In this document: piece by piece, positions 1 through 8,695 of the stretch
How positions within the stretch are numbered: the stretch's first letter is position 1
How the letters are laid out: each line of letters begins with the position of its first letter
Assembly (NCBI GenBank): GCA_947601445.1
Contig: CANQGD010000001.1
Coordinates: 97,608 to 130,416 of the forward strand
Reading direction: 5' to 3'
DNA from: an uncultured Clostridia bacterium
GTDB taxonomy: Bacteria; Bacillota; Clostridia; Christensenellales; CAG-314
Length of the DNA: 32,809 nt
The notes under the pieces: generated by a model
Seen by the model: the letters and a program-made list of their open reading frames with translations, nothing else
Databases searched by the model: none
Told to the model about the DNA's origin: nothing
Made by a program: the position numbers and the translations under genes

Positions 1-1
1 T

Positions 2-220
2 TTTACTTGTCATTTGTTTGAAGGCAGCAAGCGTCTTGTGGAGCTTGCGGATTCTTTACAAGAAATAAAATCCGTTTGTCGATGCGGCAGGAAAGCTTCC
101 GTTAACGCCCGTTTTGTAAACGGAAAATGCGTAGACCACGGACCGACAATACTGATAGGCGGTGACGAGAGTTATGAAAGTATGTGCTATTGGTGTTGGA
201 AGTCAGAGCTAAAAAAATAG
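2..220 (+). CDS. tdk: Thymidine kinase, C-terminal part (5' truncated by window edge)
   Basis: Frame open from the window edge: FTCHLFEGSKRLVELADSLQEIKSVCRCGRKASVNARFVNGK...ILIGGDESYESMCYWCWK. Matches the type II thymidine kinase C-terminus with its zinc-ribbon cysteines. Confidence 0.85.
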   Translation, partial: FTCHLFEGSKRLVELADSLQEIKSVCRCGRKASVNARFVNGKCVDHGPTILIGGDESYESMCYWCWKSELKK

Positions 221-327
221 AGTATTCGTTAACCTATAAGAGTTGCCTGTTTGCGGCTACTCTTTTTGTAATCTGTTTTAATAATCGGCGAATTGTAAGA
301 TGTAAAGATTTACGACTGATTTTATAA

Positions 328-364
328 AAAGACCGTCTCAAATTGTTGGTTCGAGAAGGTCTTT
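328..364. terminator. Bidirectional intrinsic terminator between convergent tdk and the ilvD-like gene
   Basis: AAAGACCGTCTC (328-339) pairs with GAGAAGGTCTTT (353-364). A/T runs flank both sides, between convergent genes. Confidence 0.6.
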
Positions 365-385
365 ATATGTTGAAAAATTTGTGTA

Positions 386-2035
386 TTATCTTTGAGACTT
401 ATAGACGCAACCTTCTACGGCAGTAGCGCAGGTTTTTGCCCAATTTTTCAGATAAAAATTTCCGTAATTGCCGCTTACGGTCTCTTGTTGACGATAGCGT
501 TGATTGAGGTCTTTGGATTTTATGTCGAAATTAACCTTGCCTTTTGAAAGACTTATTTCTATTTCATCGCCGTCTTGCAAAACGCTGAAAATATTCTGTT
601 CGCCCGTTTCGGGGGTTACGTGACCCACAACTATGCCCTTGTAAAAGTCTGCAATGCGTCCGTCGGTAACCACGGCGACTTTTTGTTCCAAGCCGTAACC
701 TTTCAGCAATGCCAACGACAGAAAAATTTCCCGCATGCCCGGTCCGCTTTTGGGACCTTCTCCCTGTATGATCATCACGTCGCCTGCTTTTATTTCGCGA
801 TGCAACAAGGCGTCCACAGCCATTTCTTCGTTTTGATAAACTTTTGCGGGACCGACAAAACCGTTTATTTTGCTTCCGCAATGCACAAAGGCGCCTCCTT
901 CGGCGACGTTGCCGTAAATTACCCGCAGCCGTGACGAGGGTGCAATGGCGTTTTCTGCGTTTCGTAGTATATTTTCGTTGTCGATAGTAACATCGGCAAG
1001 ATGTTCGGCAAGCGTGACTCCCTCGTAAATACTGACTTTTCCGTTTATCATCTGAGCGTTAAGAAGTTGTTTCAGCATTGCATACACGCCGCCCGCTCGG
1101 TGATATTGCGTCATAATGCAGTGATTTTCCTCTTCTTGGGAGAGCAATATCGGTGTCGTTTTGGCAATATCTCCTATCAATTTGAGGTTTATGTTTTTGG
1201 CGCCTACTTCTTTGGAAACTGCGATTAAATTGAGCATTGTGGTGGAACTTCCGCCGCAAGCCAAATCCAAAGTTATAGCATTGGCGATTGTCGTTTGATT
1301 TAATGCACGACGGGGAGTCCATCTGTCCGTCACGAGTTTGACTGCCAATTTGCCCGTTTCATAAGCGATACGCTTTCTCTCCAACGAACCGGCGGAAGCC
1401 GTTCCGTTGCCTCTGACTGCAAGACCAACCGATTCCAATATGCAATTGAAACTGTTTGCTCCGTATCGTTCACAATCCGTACCAAGATATAACGGCAAAT
1501 TTCGTTCAATTTGTTCTATGGTATCGTAAGATGCGCGTCCCGTTTTGATGCGTGCAATTTGTTCGAAAATATATAGCAATCCGTGTTCTTTTTTGCCGTC
1601 AAAAAGCGGCGTCATTGTACCTTGACAAACAAATGCGCAAGGGATATTTACCCTTATTGCGCCAAGTAACATTCCGCAAACGATATTCGGTTCGCTTGCG
1701 ATAAAAACCAATCCGTCGTAGAAGTCGCCGGAACATAAAAGTTCGACCTCGTTTGCCGTCAAATCTCTGGATGGTAAATCGTATTTTGTTGAAAGAGTAC
1801 CGTGCATTGCCGTACAATCTATGGATGCTACATAGGCAATTTTTGCAGTAGCCCCGCTTGATATTATACCGTCTTTTACTCTTATGCATATGTTTTCCAG
1901 GTCGTTATGCGCCGCACTCAGATCGTTTTGCGCACAGATGATGCCTATCAACGGTTTGGAAGAGTCAATTTCCGTGCAATTTGCCAACGTTTTTTGTGGA
2001 AGTTTGTCCAATTGTTCGATAAATTCCCGTATCAT
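386..2035 (-). CDS. IlvD/Edd (dihydroxy-acid dehydratase/phosphogluconate dehydratase) superfamily protein, divergent
   Basis: 549 aa. Family-like segments: KYDLPSRDLTANEVELL, GMLLGAIRVNIPCAFVCQG, ANSFNCILESVGLAVRGNGT, LACGGSSTTMLNLIAVSKE, RVIYGNVAEGGAFVHCGS, VMIIQGEGPKSGPGMREIF, VVTDGRIADFYKGIVVGHVTPE. Confidence 0.85.
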   Translation of the reverse strand: MIREFIEQLDKLPQKTLANCTEIDSSKPLIGIICAQNDLSAAHNDLENICIRVKDGIISSGATAKIAYVASIDCTAMHGTLSTKYDLPSRDLTANEVELLCSGDFYDGLVFIASEPNIVCGMLLGAIRVNIPCAFVCQGTMTPLFDGKKEHGLLYIFEQIARIKTGRASYDTIEQIERNLPLYLGTDCERYGANSFNCILESVGLAVRGNGTASAGSLERKRIAYETGKLAVKLVTDRWTPRRALNQTTIANAITLDLACGGSSTTMLNLIAVSKEVGAKNINLKLIGDIAKTTPILLSQEEENHCIMTQYHRAGGVYAMLKQLLNAQMINGKVSIYEGVTLAEHLADVTIDNENILRNAENAIAPSSRLRVIYGNVAEGGAFVHCGSKINGFVGPAKVYQNEEMAVDALLHREIKAGDVMIIQGEGPKSGPGMREIFLSLALLKGYGLEQKVAVVTDGRIADFYKGIVVGHVTPETGEQNIFSVLQDGDEIEISLSKGKVNFDIKSKDLNQRYRQQETVSGNYGNFYLKNWAKTCATAVEGCVYKSQR

Positions 2036-2159
2036 ATTTTACCTCGCAAATATTGTACCGCGATAATCGTCGATTGTCAACAATGCTGCTTGTTACTTTT
2101 TCTGTTTTTGTATGGTGTGTGTCTGGCTTCTTCCGTCTGCCTTTGACGAATCACCAAAA

Positions 2160-2189
2160 GTATAATTATTTAACGCTTAGCTCAAAATA
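2160..2189 (+). promoter_or_regulatory. Putative SigF/SigG-type promoter for sigG
   Basis: GTATA (2160-2164), a 15-nt spacer, then GCTCAAAATA (2180-2189). Fits the B. subtilis forespore sigma pattern GyATA-N15-GGnnAnAnTR with one mismatch, 25 nt before the sigG ATG. Confidence 0.55.
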
Positions 2190-2214
2190 ACAAAAAACAT
2201 AGCGGGGCGAAAAC

Positions 2215-2985
2215 ATGAGCAAAAAAGTAATAATATGCGGCGTGGATACATCATCCCTGCCGAAATTGACTCAAAAAGAATCCAACGAACTTTTGCAAGC
2301 AATATCCGAAGGCGATTGTGATGCGCGCAATTATTTTATCAATTGTAATTTGAGGTTGGTGCTTTCGATAGTGCAGCGATACAGTTATCGCACGGAAAAT
2401 CCCGACGATTTATTTCAGATCGGTTGCGTAGGACTTATTAAAGCGGTAGATAATTTCAGAATGGATGTCGGCGTCTGTTTCAGCACATACGCAGTTCCGA
2501 TGATAATAGGTGAAATCAGGCGTTTCCTTCGAGAAGGTTCGATACGCGTCAGCCGTGGGATCAGAGATGTGGCATATCGAGCGTTGCAAACCCGTGAAAA
2601 GTTGGAAAGCGAAAGCGTCGACGAGGCGTCTATTCAGCAGATAGCGGAGGAAATGCAGCTTCCCGTATATAAAGTTCTGTATTGTTTGGACGCCATTTCA
2701 GAGCCTATTTCTTTGTCCGAAACCGTTTATTCGGATGAAGAAGATAGTCTGACTCTTCAAGATCACATTTCCGATTCGAAATGTTCGGAATTTATATGGG
2801 CTGAACAAGTTACGCTTTTTGACGCCTTAAATACCCTTGAAGAAAAAGAACGAAGCATTGTTATGAAACGTTATTTTGAGGGTAAAACACAAATGGAGGT
2901 TTCCAAAGAAGTTGGATTGAGCCAAGCGCAGGTCTCCCGATTGGAAAAAAATGCAATGAGTCATTTGCGAACGGAAATGGCGTAA
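2215..2985 (+). CDS. sigG: RNA polymerase sporulation sigma factor SigG
   Basis: 256 aa. N-terminus KVIICGVDTSSLPKLTQKES is SigG-like. Sigma-70 regions 2 and 4: NPDDLFQIGCVGLIKAVDNF, FSTYAVPMIIGEIRRFLRE, TQMEVSKEVGLSQAQVSRLEK. Confidence 0.9.
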   Translation: MSKKVIICGVDTSSLPKLTQKESNELLQAISEGDCDARNYFINCNLRLVLSIVQRYSYRTENPDDLFQIGCVGLIKAVDNFRMDVGVCFSTYAVPMIIGEIRRFLREGSIRVSRGIRDVAYRALQTREKLESESVDEASIQQIAEEMQLPVYKVLYCLDAISEPISLSETVYSDEEDSLTLQDHISDSKCSEFIWAEQVTLFDALNTLEEKERSIVMKRYFEGKTQMEVSKEVGLSQAQVSRLEKNAMSHLRTEMA

Positions 2986-3055
2986 GCTTGTACCTATTTT
3001 TCCCCTCTCGTCATTTGCTTACGGTTATCGTCTTATACTATTAACGGAGCAAACA

Positions 3056-3361
3056 ATGGAACTTAGTTACAGCGAATTGAGAATGAAAGAGGTCGTAAAT
3101 CTTCGCAACGGCGCAAAAATGGGCAAAATTATCGATATGATAATAGACAGCAACGGTAAAAATGTTTTGGGAGTGGTAGTCCCCGGAATAAAAAAAATAT
3201 TTAAGCCGAGTGAAGATATTTTTGTGCCGTGGTGTAATATTTCGAAAATCGGCTCCGACGTTATTCTTGTTTCGTTGGACGAAACATCTCTCACAAGCGT
3301 GACGAAAAGTGCCGAAATGAATTTGGAGGGCGTGCCGCAAAGCGGAGAAGATTTTCTTTGA
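3056..3361 (+). CDS. YlmC/YmxH-family sporulation protein (PRC-barrel)
   Basis: 101 aa. ELRMKEVVNLRNGAKMGKIIDMIIDSNGKNVLGVVVPG; positioned right after sigG. Confidence 0.8.
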   Translation: MELSYSELRMKEVVNLRNGAKMGKIIDMIIDSNGKNVLGVVVPGIKKIFKPSEDIFVPWCNISKIGSDVILVSLDETSLTSVTKSAEMNLEGVPQSGEDFL

Positions 3362-3377
3362 GTATAATTTTTTGTTT

Positions 3378-3429
3378 TTACAATAGCGAAATTACGGATT
3401 ATGTAAGCTACTATTTGTGACATAGTAGT
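3378..3429 (+). repeat. Dispersed two-hairpin element, copy 1
   Basis: ttACAATAGCGAAATTACGGATTATGTAAGCTACTATTTGTGACATAGTAGT. Arms TTACA/TGTAA and CTACTAT/ATAGTAG. Aligns without gaps to copies at 12389 and 17101. Confidence 0.6.
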
Positions 3430-3487
3430 AGTTTTGAATTCTTTTATTTATTTTGTGACGCTTTATATATTATTTACAATCAAATAT

Positions 3488-3516
3488 TTGCTTTTTTTTT
3501 GTGTATTTGATATAAT
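3488..3516 (+). promoter_or_regulatory. Putative SigA promoter of the RluA-family gene
   Basis: TTGCTT, 17-nt spacer, TATAAT (3511-3516), immediately upstream of the ATG at 3523. Confidence 0.55.
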
Positions 3517-3522
3517 CATTTT

Positions 3523-4371
3523 ATGCTTCAAGAAATTCGGGCACAATCAAAACAGTTGCTTTCGGACTTGATCGGGGACAATACGGACCTCGGTTTTTAT
3601 CGTATACAAAAAATAATAAAGTCCAAAAGCGTCAAAATCAACGGCGTACGCGTCGGTACAGATATGAACGTCAATGCCGGCGATGTGGTATATATATACC
3701 TTGCCGATCGCGAAAAAGACAGTATCGAAGTGGTTTATCGCGACGACAACATACTTGTCGTAAACAAAAACTCCGGTATCGAGGTGCAGGGCGAGGGCTC
3801 TTTGACCGAACGAATAAACAACATTTTGACGGATGTTGTCGCCGTACCTGTTCACAGGCTCGACCGCAATACTATGGGACTTGTCGTTTTTGCTTTGAAC
3901 AAAACCGCGGAAAACGAGCTTCTTGCTTCATTCAAGGACAGGGATATTGACAAAACTTACAACTGTATTGTTGTCGGCGCTCCGCAAAAGCCCAGTGCCA
4001 AATTGAAGGCATTTCTGTTCAAGGACGCAAAAAAAAGTCTTGTATACATTTCGGATGTCCCTAAAAAAGGGTATTTGCCGATAGAAACGCATTACAGTAT
4101 TTTAAAAAAAATGGGCGAGTTGTCCCTCTTGGAAGTTAAGCCCGTTACGGGACGTACTCATCAGATACGGGCGCATCTTGCTTACTTAAAAACCCCGATT
4201 CTCGGCGACGGAAAATACGGTATAAACAAAATCAACCGTCGATACAGGGTAAAAACTCAACTGCTTTGCTGCACAAAGATAACTTTCCATTTTGCAAAGG
4301 GAACGTTAAAATATCTCGACGGCAAAAGCGTTGTACTTAACATAGATTTAACACAATACTACAAGAAGTAA
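3523..4371 (+). CDS. RluA-family RNA pseudouridine synthase with S4-like N-terminus
   Basis: 282 aa. KSKSVKINGVRVGTDMNVNAGDVVYIYL (S4), VPVHRLDRNTMGLVVFALN (HRLDRxT motif), VKPVTGRTHQIRAHLAYLKTPILGDGKYG. Confidence 0.9.
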   Translation: MLQEIRAQSKQLLSDLIGDNTDLGFYRIQKIIKSKSVKINGVRVGTDMNVNAGDVVYIYLADREKDSIEVVYRDDNILVVNKNSGIEVQGEGSLTERINNILTDVVAVPVHRLDRNTMGLVVFALNKTAENELLASFKDRDIDKTYNCIVVGAPQKPSAKLKAFLFKDAKKSLVYISDVPKKGYLPIETHYSILKKMGELSLLEVKPVTGRTHQIRAHLAYLKTPILGDGKYGINKINRRYRVKTQLLCCTKITFHFAKGTLKYLDGKSVVLNIDLTQYYKK

Positions 4372-4384
4372 AATTGAGGTAAAT

Positions 4385-5206
4385 ATGAAAAAGTTATTGG
4401 TTGTTTTGATGATAGCGGTAATGCTTGTAACGCTTTGCGCTTGCAGTTATGTCCCTTCCGATAGATTTATGTCGTCGATAAAGGTAAATTCTCTTGCAAA
4501 AACCTATGAAAATCCGCAGGCGCAACTGACATTGAATTATACGGTAAACAGTAACGACGTCGAGGTCAAAATTATTTACAATTTGCAGCTTAAAAAGACG
4601 CCTATCGCAACCGTCAGGTTTATTCAGCTTGTACAGGAAGGTTTTTATGACGGTGCGTTTTTGGAAAACTACAACAGCAGCTACCATTATATGACTTTGG
4701 GCAGATACGTTCGTGCCGACAGTTTGTTGCAAGAAAACAAGACTGTTTATCTGCAAAATCCTTCGGACGTAACCTTCAAGGGAGAATTTAAATCCAACGG
4801 ATACAAAGAACCGGACGGCGGATACGCTCAATTTCAAATTATGTCTTTGGCAATGTATCACGATGATTGGACGGAGACAAACAACACTTTCGACGATGCA
4901 AACGGATATTTGATTATGGCTATGGCAAATCAAACGCTTAATTCCGATAACTATGCGGTGTTTGCTCAAATGGATTCCATTTCTTACAAAATAGGCGAAG
5001 GAGAGTACGGCAAGGCAACGGCAAAAGTACCGTCGACGATTTTGTCCAATCTTACGGGTTTTACTGCAAAAACTTCTCGAACGGTTTATGACGACGACTC
5101 TGAGGTAAATTCGAGTTCGGTGTCGCTGATGAGTACGGTGGTAAGAGTCCATTTTGAAATGTTGGGCGATTACGATTGGTCCAAATTGCCCCAAATCGGC
5201 AAATAA
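4385..5206 (+). CDS. Lipoprotein with cyclophilin-type peptidyl-prolyl isomerase-like domain, active site degenerate
   Basis: 273 aa. Lipobox-like VTLCACS. Cyclophilin-like segments: TVRFIQLVQEGFYDGAFLENY, VTFKGEFKSNGYKEP, NGYLIMAMANQTLNSDNYAVFAQM. Confidence 0.65.
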   Translation: MKKLLVVLMIAVMLVTLCACSYVPSDRFMSSIKVNSLAKTYENPQAQLTLNYTVNSNDVEVKIIYNLQLKKTPIATVRFIQLVQEGFYDGAFLENYNSSYHYMTLGRYVRADSLLQENKTVYLQNPSDVTFKGEFKSNGYKEPDGGYAQFQIMSLAMYHDDWTETNNTFDDANGYLIMAMANQTLNSDNYAVFAQMDSISYKIGEGEYGKATAKVPSTILSNLTGFTAKTSRTVYDDDSEVNSSSVSLMSTVVRVHFEMLGDYDWSKLPQIGK

Positions 5207-5220
5207 TTCCGAAACAAATC

Positions 5221-5245
5221 AGGCAACCGTTTCGGTTGCCTTTTT
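5221..5245 (+). terminator. Intrinsic terminator after the lipoprotein gene
   Basis: AGGCAACCG-TTT-CGGTTGCCT followed by TTTT; perfect 9-bp stem. Confidence 0.8.
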
Positions 5246-5251
5246 AGTTGT

Positions 5252-6550
5252 ATGCTTAAAATAAAGAGTATTGAAAAAAATTCAATAGCGTATCGGTTGG
5301 GATTGAAGCGCGACGACGTAATTGAGGCATTTAACGGTGACCCTGCAAAGGATATGTTAGATGTCGCGTATTTCGATTCACAGGCGGATTTTTCCGTTAC
5401 GGTAGGGCGTGAAGGGAAAAAAATCACATTTAACGTACACAAAAACTCGGATTTCCCCATGGGCTGGGATTTTTACGACGAGAGTTTCATTGAACCCAGA
5501 TGGTGTGCCAATAAGTGTGTATTCTGTTTCGTCGATCAATTGCCTCGCGGTCAGAGAAAGACGTTGTATGTCAAAGATGACGATTGGCGTCTGTCTTTCG
5601 TATCGGGTAACTTTGTTACGCTTACAAACATTTCCGATGAGGAAATAGCGCGAATAAAGGATAAAAAATTTTCTCCGCTCTATGTGTCGGTGCATGCTAC
5701 GGATGACAATCTTCGTCGAAAATTATTGGGCAACCCGAAGGCTCGACCCATTTTACCGTTGTTAAAAGAACTTGCCCAATGCGGTATAACAATTTACACG
5801 CAAGTTGTAATGTGCCCCGATTTGAATGACGGTGAAATACTCAAAAAAACGATGATGGATTTGTTTGAGTTGTATCCCGCCGTGCAAAATTTGGCTGTGG
5901 TTCCCGTGGGATTGACTAAATACCGTTGCGGCTTGCAGGATTTGCAACCCGTAAGCAAACAGGTTGCAAATGAAACGATAACCGCAGTGGAAACATTCGA
6001 CGCCGAGTGCTATGCAAAAATCGGGCGGCATTTTGTATACTGTTCCGACGAAATGTATGTCTATGCCGAAAGAGAAATCCCGCCCTACGAATATTACGGA
6101 GATTTCGAACAGTTGGAAAATGGTGTGGGTTTGGTAGCGGATATGCGTTATCAGTTTGACTTGGCGTTACGCGATGCGGTAGCTCCGAAAAAAGGCAGTT
6201 TCACAGTCGTGACGGGAGTGGCGGCAACGCCTTTTATACAGCAAGTGTTAGACAAGGCGAAACATCTTTTCCCCACGCTTGACGTAAATATCGTCACGGT
6301 TATAAACAAATTTTTCGGCGAAACGGTAACTGTGGCGGGTTTGGTGGTTGGCAGAGATATTGTAGACGCTCTCGGCGCCGCCGAAAATGTCGGAGAAACT
6401 CTTCTTTTGCCGCGAGTCATGCTCAAAGAAACGGAAGATGTTTTCTTGGACGGCATGACTCTTGACGAATTAAAAAAGATTACAGGCAAAAAAATAATCG
6501 TCACCTCGGACGGTTACGAGTTTTGTCAAACGATATTGGAGTGTAAATAA
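5252..6550 (+). CDS. DUF512-family radical SAM-like protein (PDZ-like N-terminus)
   Basis: 432 aa. FIEPRWCANKCVFCFVDQLPRGQRKTLYVKDDDWRLSF has a Cx3Cx2C cluster; N-terminal IEKNSIAYRLGLKRDDVIEAFNG is PDZ-like. Confidence 0.85.
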   Translation: MLKIKSIEKNSIAYRLGLKRDDVIEAFNGDPAKDMLDVAYFDSQADFSVTVGREGKKITFNVHKNSDFPMGWDFYDESFIEPRWCANKCVFCFVDQLPRGQRKTLYVKDDDWRLSFVSGNFVTLTNISDEEIARIKDKKFSPLYVSVHATDDNLRRKLLGNPKARPILPLLKELAQCGITIYTQVVMCPDLNDGEILKKTMMDLFELYPAVQNLAVVPVGLTKYRCGLQDLQPVSKQVANETITAVETFDAECYAKIGRHFVYCSDEMYVYAEREIPPYEYYGDFEQLENGVGLVADMRYQFDLALRDAVAPKKGSFTVVTGVAATPFIQQVLDKAKHLFPTLDVNIVTVINKFFGETVTVAGLVVGRDIVDALGAAENVGETLLLPRVMLKETEDVFLDGMTLDELKKITGKKIIVTSDGYEFCQTILECK

Positions 6551-7872
6551 TGGCAAAACCTCTTGTTGCCGTAGTGGGCAAACCCAACGTGGGCAAATCA
6601 ACGTTTTTCAACAAGGTGTGCGGCGGTCGTATATCCATAGTTTCGGATATGCCCGGTGTTACGCGTGACAGAATTTATGCGGACGCCGAATGGCTCGGGA
6701 AGAAATTTACATTGGTAGATACGGGAGGGATACAGCTCAAAAGCGACGATATAATGTTCCGTCATATCAAGGAGCAAGCGCAAATCGCTCTTGATCTCGC
6801 AGATGTAATATTGTTTTTTTGCGACTACAAAAGCGGTTTGACAACGGAAGATTGGGACGTGGCAAAGCTGCTTCGCAAGACAAATAAGCCCGTAATTTTA
6901 GTTGTCAACAAGGTTGACCACTTTCTCGACGCCGATTTGACCGATTTCTACTCATTGGGATTCGGTGACTTTTTCGCTATTGCCGCCGAGCAGAAGCAGG
7001 GCATAGGCGATTTACTCGACGCCGTCGTGGAACACTTTCCGTCGCAGAATTTTGATGATGATCCCGACGTAATTAAAATCGCGGTAGTCGGAAAACCCAA
7101 TGCGGGCAAATCTTCGTTGGTTAACAAGATTCTCGGCTATGACAGGACAATTGTGTCGGACATTGCCGGTACAACGAGAGATGCGATAGATACTTCGTTT
7201 TCCTTTGCCGGCAAAAACTACGTTATTATCGATACGGCGGGGATGCGTAAAAAGCGTGCTATCGAAGCGGATAGCGTGGAACAGTACAGCGTAATGAGGT
7301 CGCTTAACGCGGTGCGACGCGCCGATGTTTGTCTCATTGTAATGGATGCAAACGAGGGACTTTCGGAACAGGATGTAAAGATTGCCGGTTTCATTCACGA
7401 CGAAGGGAAACCGTCCGTGGTGGTGATCAACAAATGGGATTTGATAGAAAAAGACACTCACACGGTGGAACAATTCAAGAAGAAACTTTCCTGTGATTTG
7501 GCGTTTATGGACTATTTCAGATACATAACGGTATCCGCGCTTACGGGACAAAGAGTAGGCAAATTGATGGAAGAAATAAACTATGTTTATGCCAAGTCTA
7601 CATTCCGATGCAGTACGGGTATGTTGAACGATGTGGTAACTGACGCAATTCGCGCGGTAGAACCGCCGGCTCATAGCGGCAGACGTGCCAAAATAAAATA
7701 TGCAACTCAGCCTTCCACAAAACCGCCAACATTTGTTTTCTTTACGAATAATGCCGAATTGGTTCATTTCTCTTACCGCAGGTATCTTGAAAATTACATT
7801 CGACGTGCATTCGCATTAGACGGGACTCCGATACGACTTATTTTCCGCGACGGAGGCGAAAAGGACGAATAA
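6550..7872 (+). CDS. der: Ribosome biogenesis GTPase Der (EngA)
   Basis: 440 aa with tandem G domains: VGKPNVGKSTFFN / DTGGI / NKVD, then VGKPNAGKSSLVNKI / DTAGMRKK / NKWD, plus a KH-like C-terminus. Confidence 0.97.
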   Translation: MAKPLVAVVGKPNVGKSTFFNKVCGGRISIVSDMPGVTRDRIYADAEWLGKKFTLVDTGGIQLKSDDIMFRHIKEQAQIALDLADVILFFCDYKSGLTTEDWDVAKLLRKTNKPVILVVNKVDHFLDADLTDFYSLGFGDFFAIAAEQKQGIGDLLDAVVEHFPSQNFDDDPDVIKIAVVGKPNAGKSSLVNKILGYDRTIVSDIAGTTRDAIDTSFSFAGKNYVIIDTAGMRKKRAIEADSVEQYSVMRSLNAVRRADVCLIVMDANEGLSEQDVKIAGFIHDEGKPSVVVINKWDLIEKDTHTVEQFKKKLSCDLAFMDYFRYITVSALTGQRVGKLMEEINYVYAKSTFRCSTGMLNDVVTDAIRAVEPPAHSGRRAKIKYATQPSTKPPTFVFFTNNAELVHFSYRRYLENYIRRAFALDGTPIRLIFRDGGEKDE

Positions 7873-8579
7873 TGTTTGATAATTTAGTACAATATTGGTG
7901 GCAGCTGTTGTTGGTTGCAATTTGCAGTTATGCCGTTGGCAACATAAATTTTGCCATAATGTTCAGTAAGCTTTTCAAAAAAAGCGATGTCAGAGATTAC
8001 GGCAGCGGGAACGCGGGCGCAACAAATATGTTTCGAGTCTACGGATTGCGCATGGGCGTAATTACCTTTGTGTGCGATGTCCTCAAAGGCGTTGTTCCTT
8101 GCGTACTTGTCAAATTTGCGATTTTCGGCGGTTTGGGTACGGCTGTTGCCACAACCGCAGGTTATGTTGCGGGTCTTTTTGCCGTGTTGGGTCACATTTT
8201 CCCTTTATATTACAAATTTAAGGGCGGAAAAGGCGTTGCAACGGCAATAGGCGTTTGCTTTACGTTGCAGCCGATGCTCTCTGTGTGTTTGATCTTGCCT
8301 TGCGTTATAATCCTGCTAATATCCGACAGAACGTCAATCGTCAGTCTGTTTTTGTCGGTGGTGGAAATTGTTTGGTGTTGGGTTTTTTATGTGGTGGATT
8401 ATCCTTGGCGGGTTATGTATACAAATGTGGACGCATTTTGCTGTTTGGGTAACACATTGACGTTCGCATTGGTGATTTTTGCACATCGCCATAATATAAT
8501 TCGCATATTTACCGGTAAAGAAAAGCGTATGGGGCTGCGCAAAGCTCTTAGGGGCAAGTCGGATAAACTTGTTCCGTGA
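7872..8579 (+). CDS. plsY: Glycerol-3-phosphate acyltransferase PlsY
   Basis: 235 aa. YAVGNINFAIMFSKLF, DYGSGNAGATNMFRVYG, GHIFPLYYKFKGGKGVATAIG. Confidence 0.93.
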   Translation: MFDNLVQYWWQLLLVAICSYAVGNINFAIMFSKLFKKSDVRDYGSGNAGATNMFRVYGLRMGVITFVCDVLKGVVPCVLVKFAIFGGLGTAVATTAGYVAGLFAVLGHIFPLYYKFKGGKGVATAIGVCFTLQPMLSVCLILPCVIILLISDRTSIVSLFLSVVEIVWCWVFYVVDYPWRVMYTNVDAFCCLGNTLTFALVIFAHRHNIIRIFTGKEKRMGLRKALRGKSDKLVP

Positions 8580-8695
8580 GCAAAACGTAAATTATTTATC
8601 GTAATATTGCTTTTCAAAAGCACGGCGACGAGTTACATTATCGACGATACTCACGGTCATGTTACCGCTTAAAAACAGCGCCTTATAAAGGTTAT

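Noticed and set aside
4394-5194. 266-aa minus-strand ORF opposite the cyclophilin-like lipoprotein
   Set aside because: Arg/His/Ile-rich shadow of a coding gene, no domain signature or ribosome-binding site.
7012-7767. 251-aa minus-strand ORF opposite der
   Set aside because: Lies fully inside the conserved der gene; shadow ORF.
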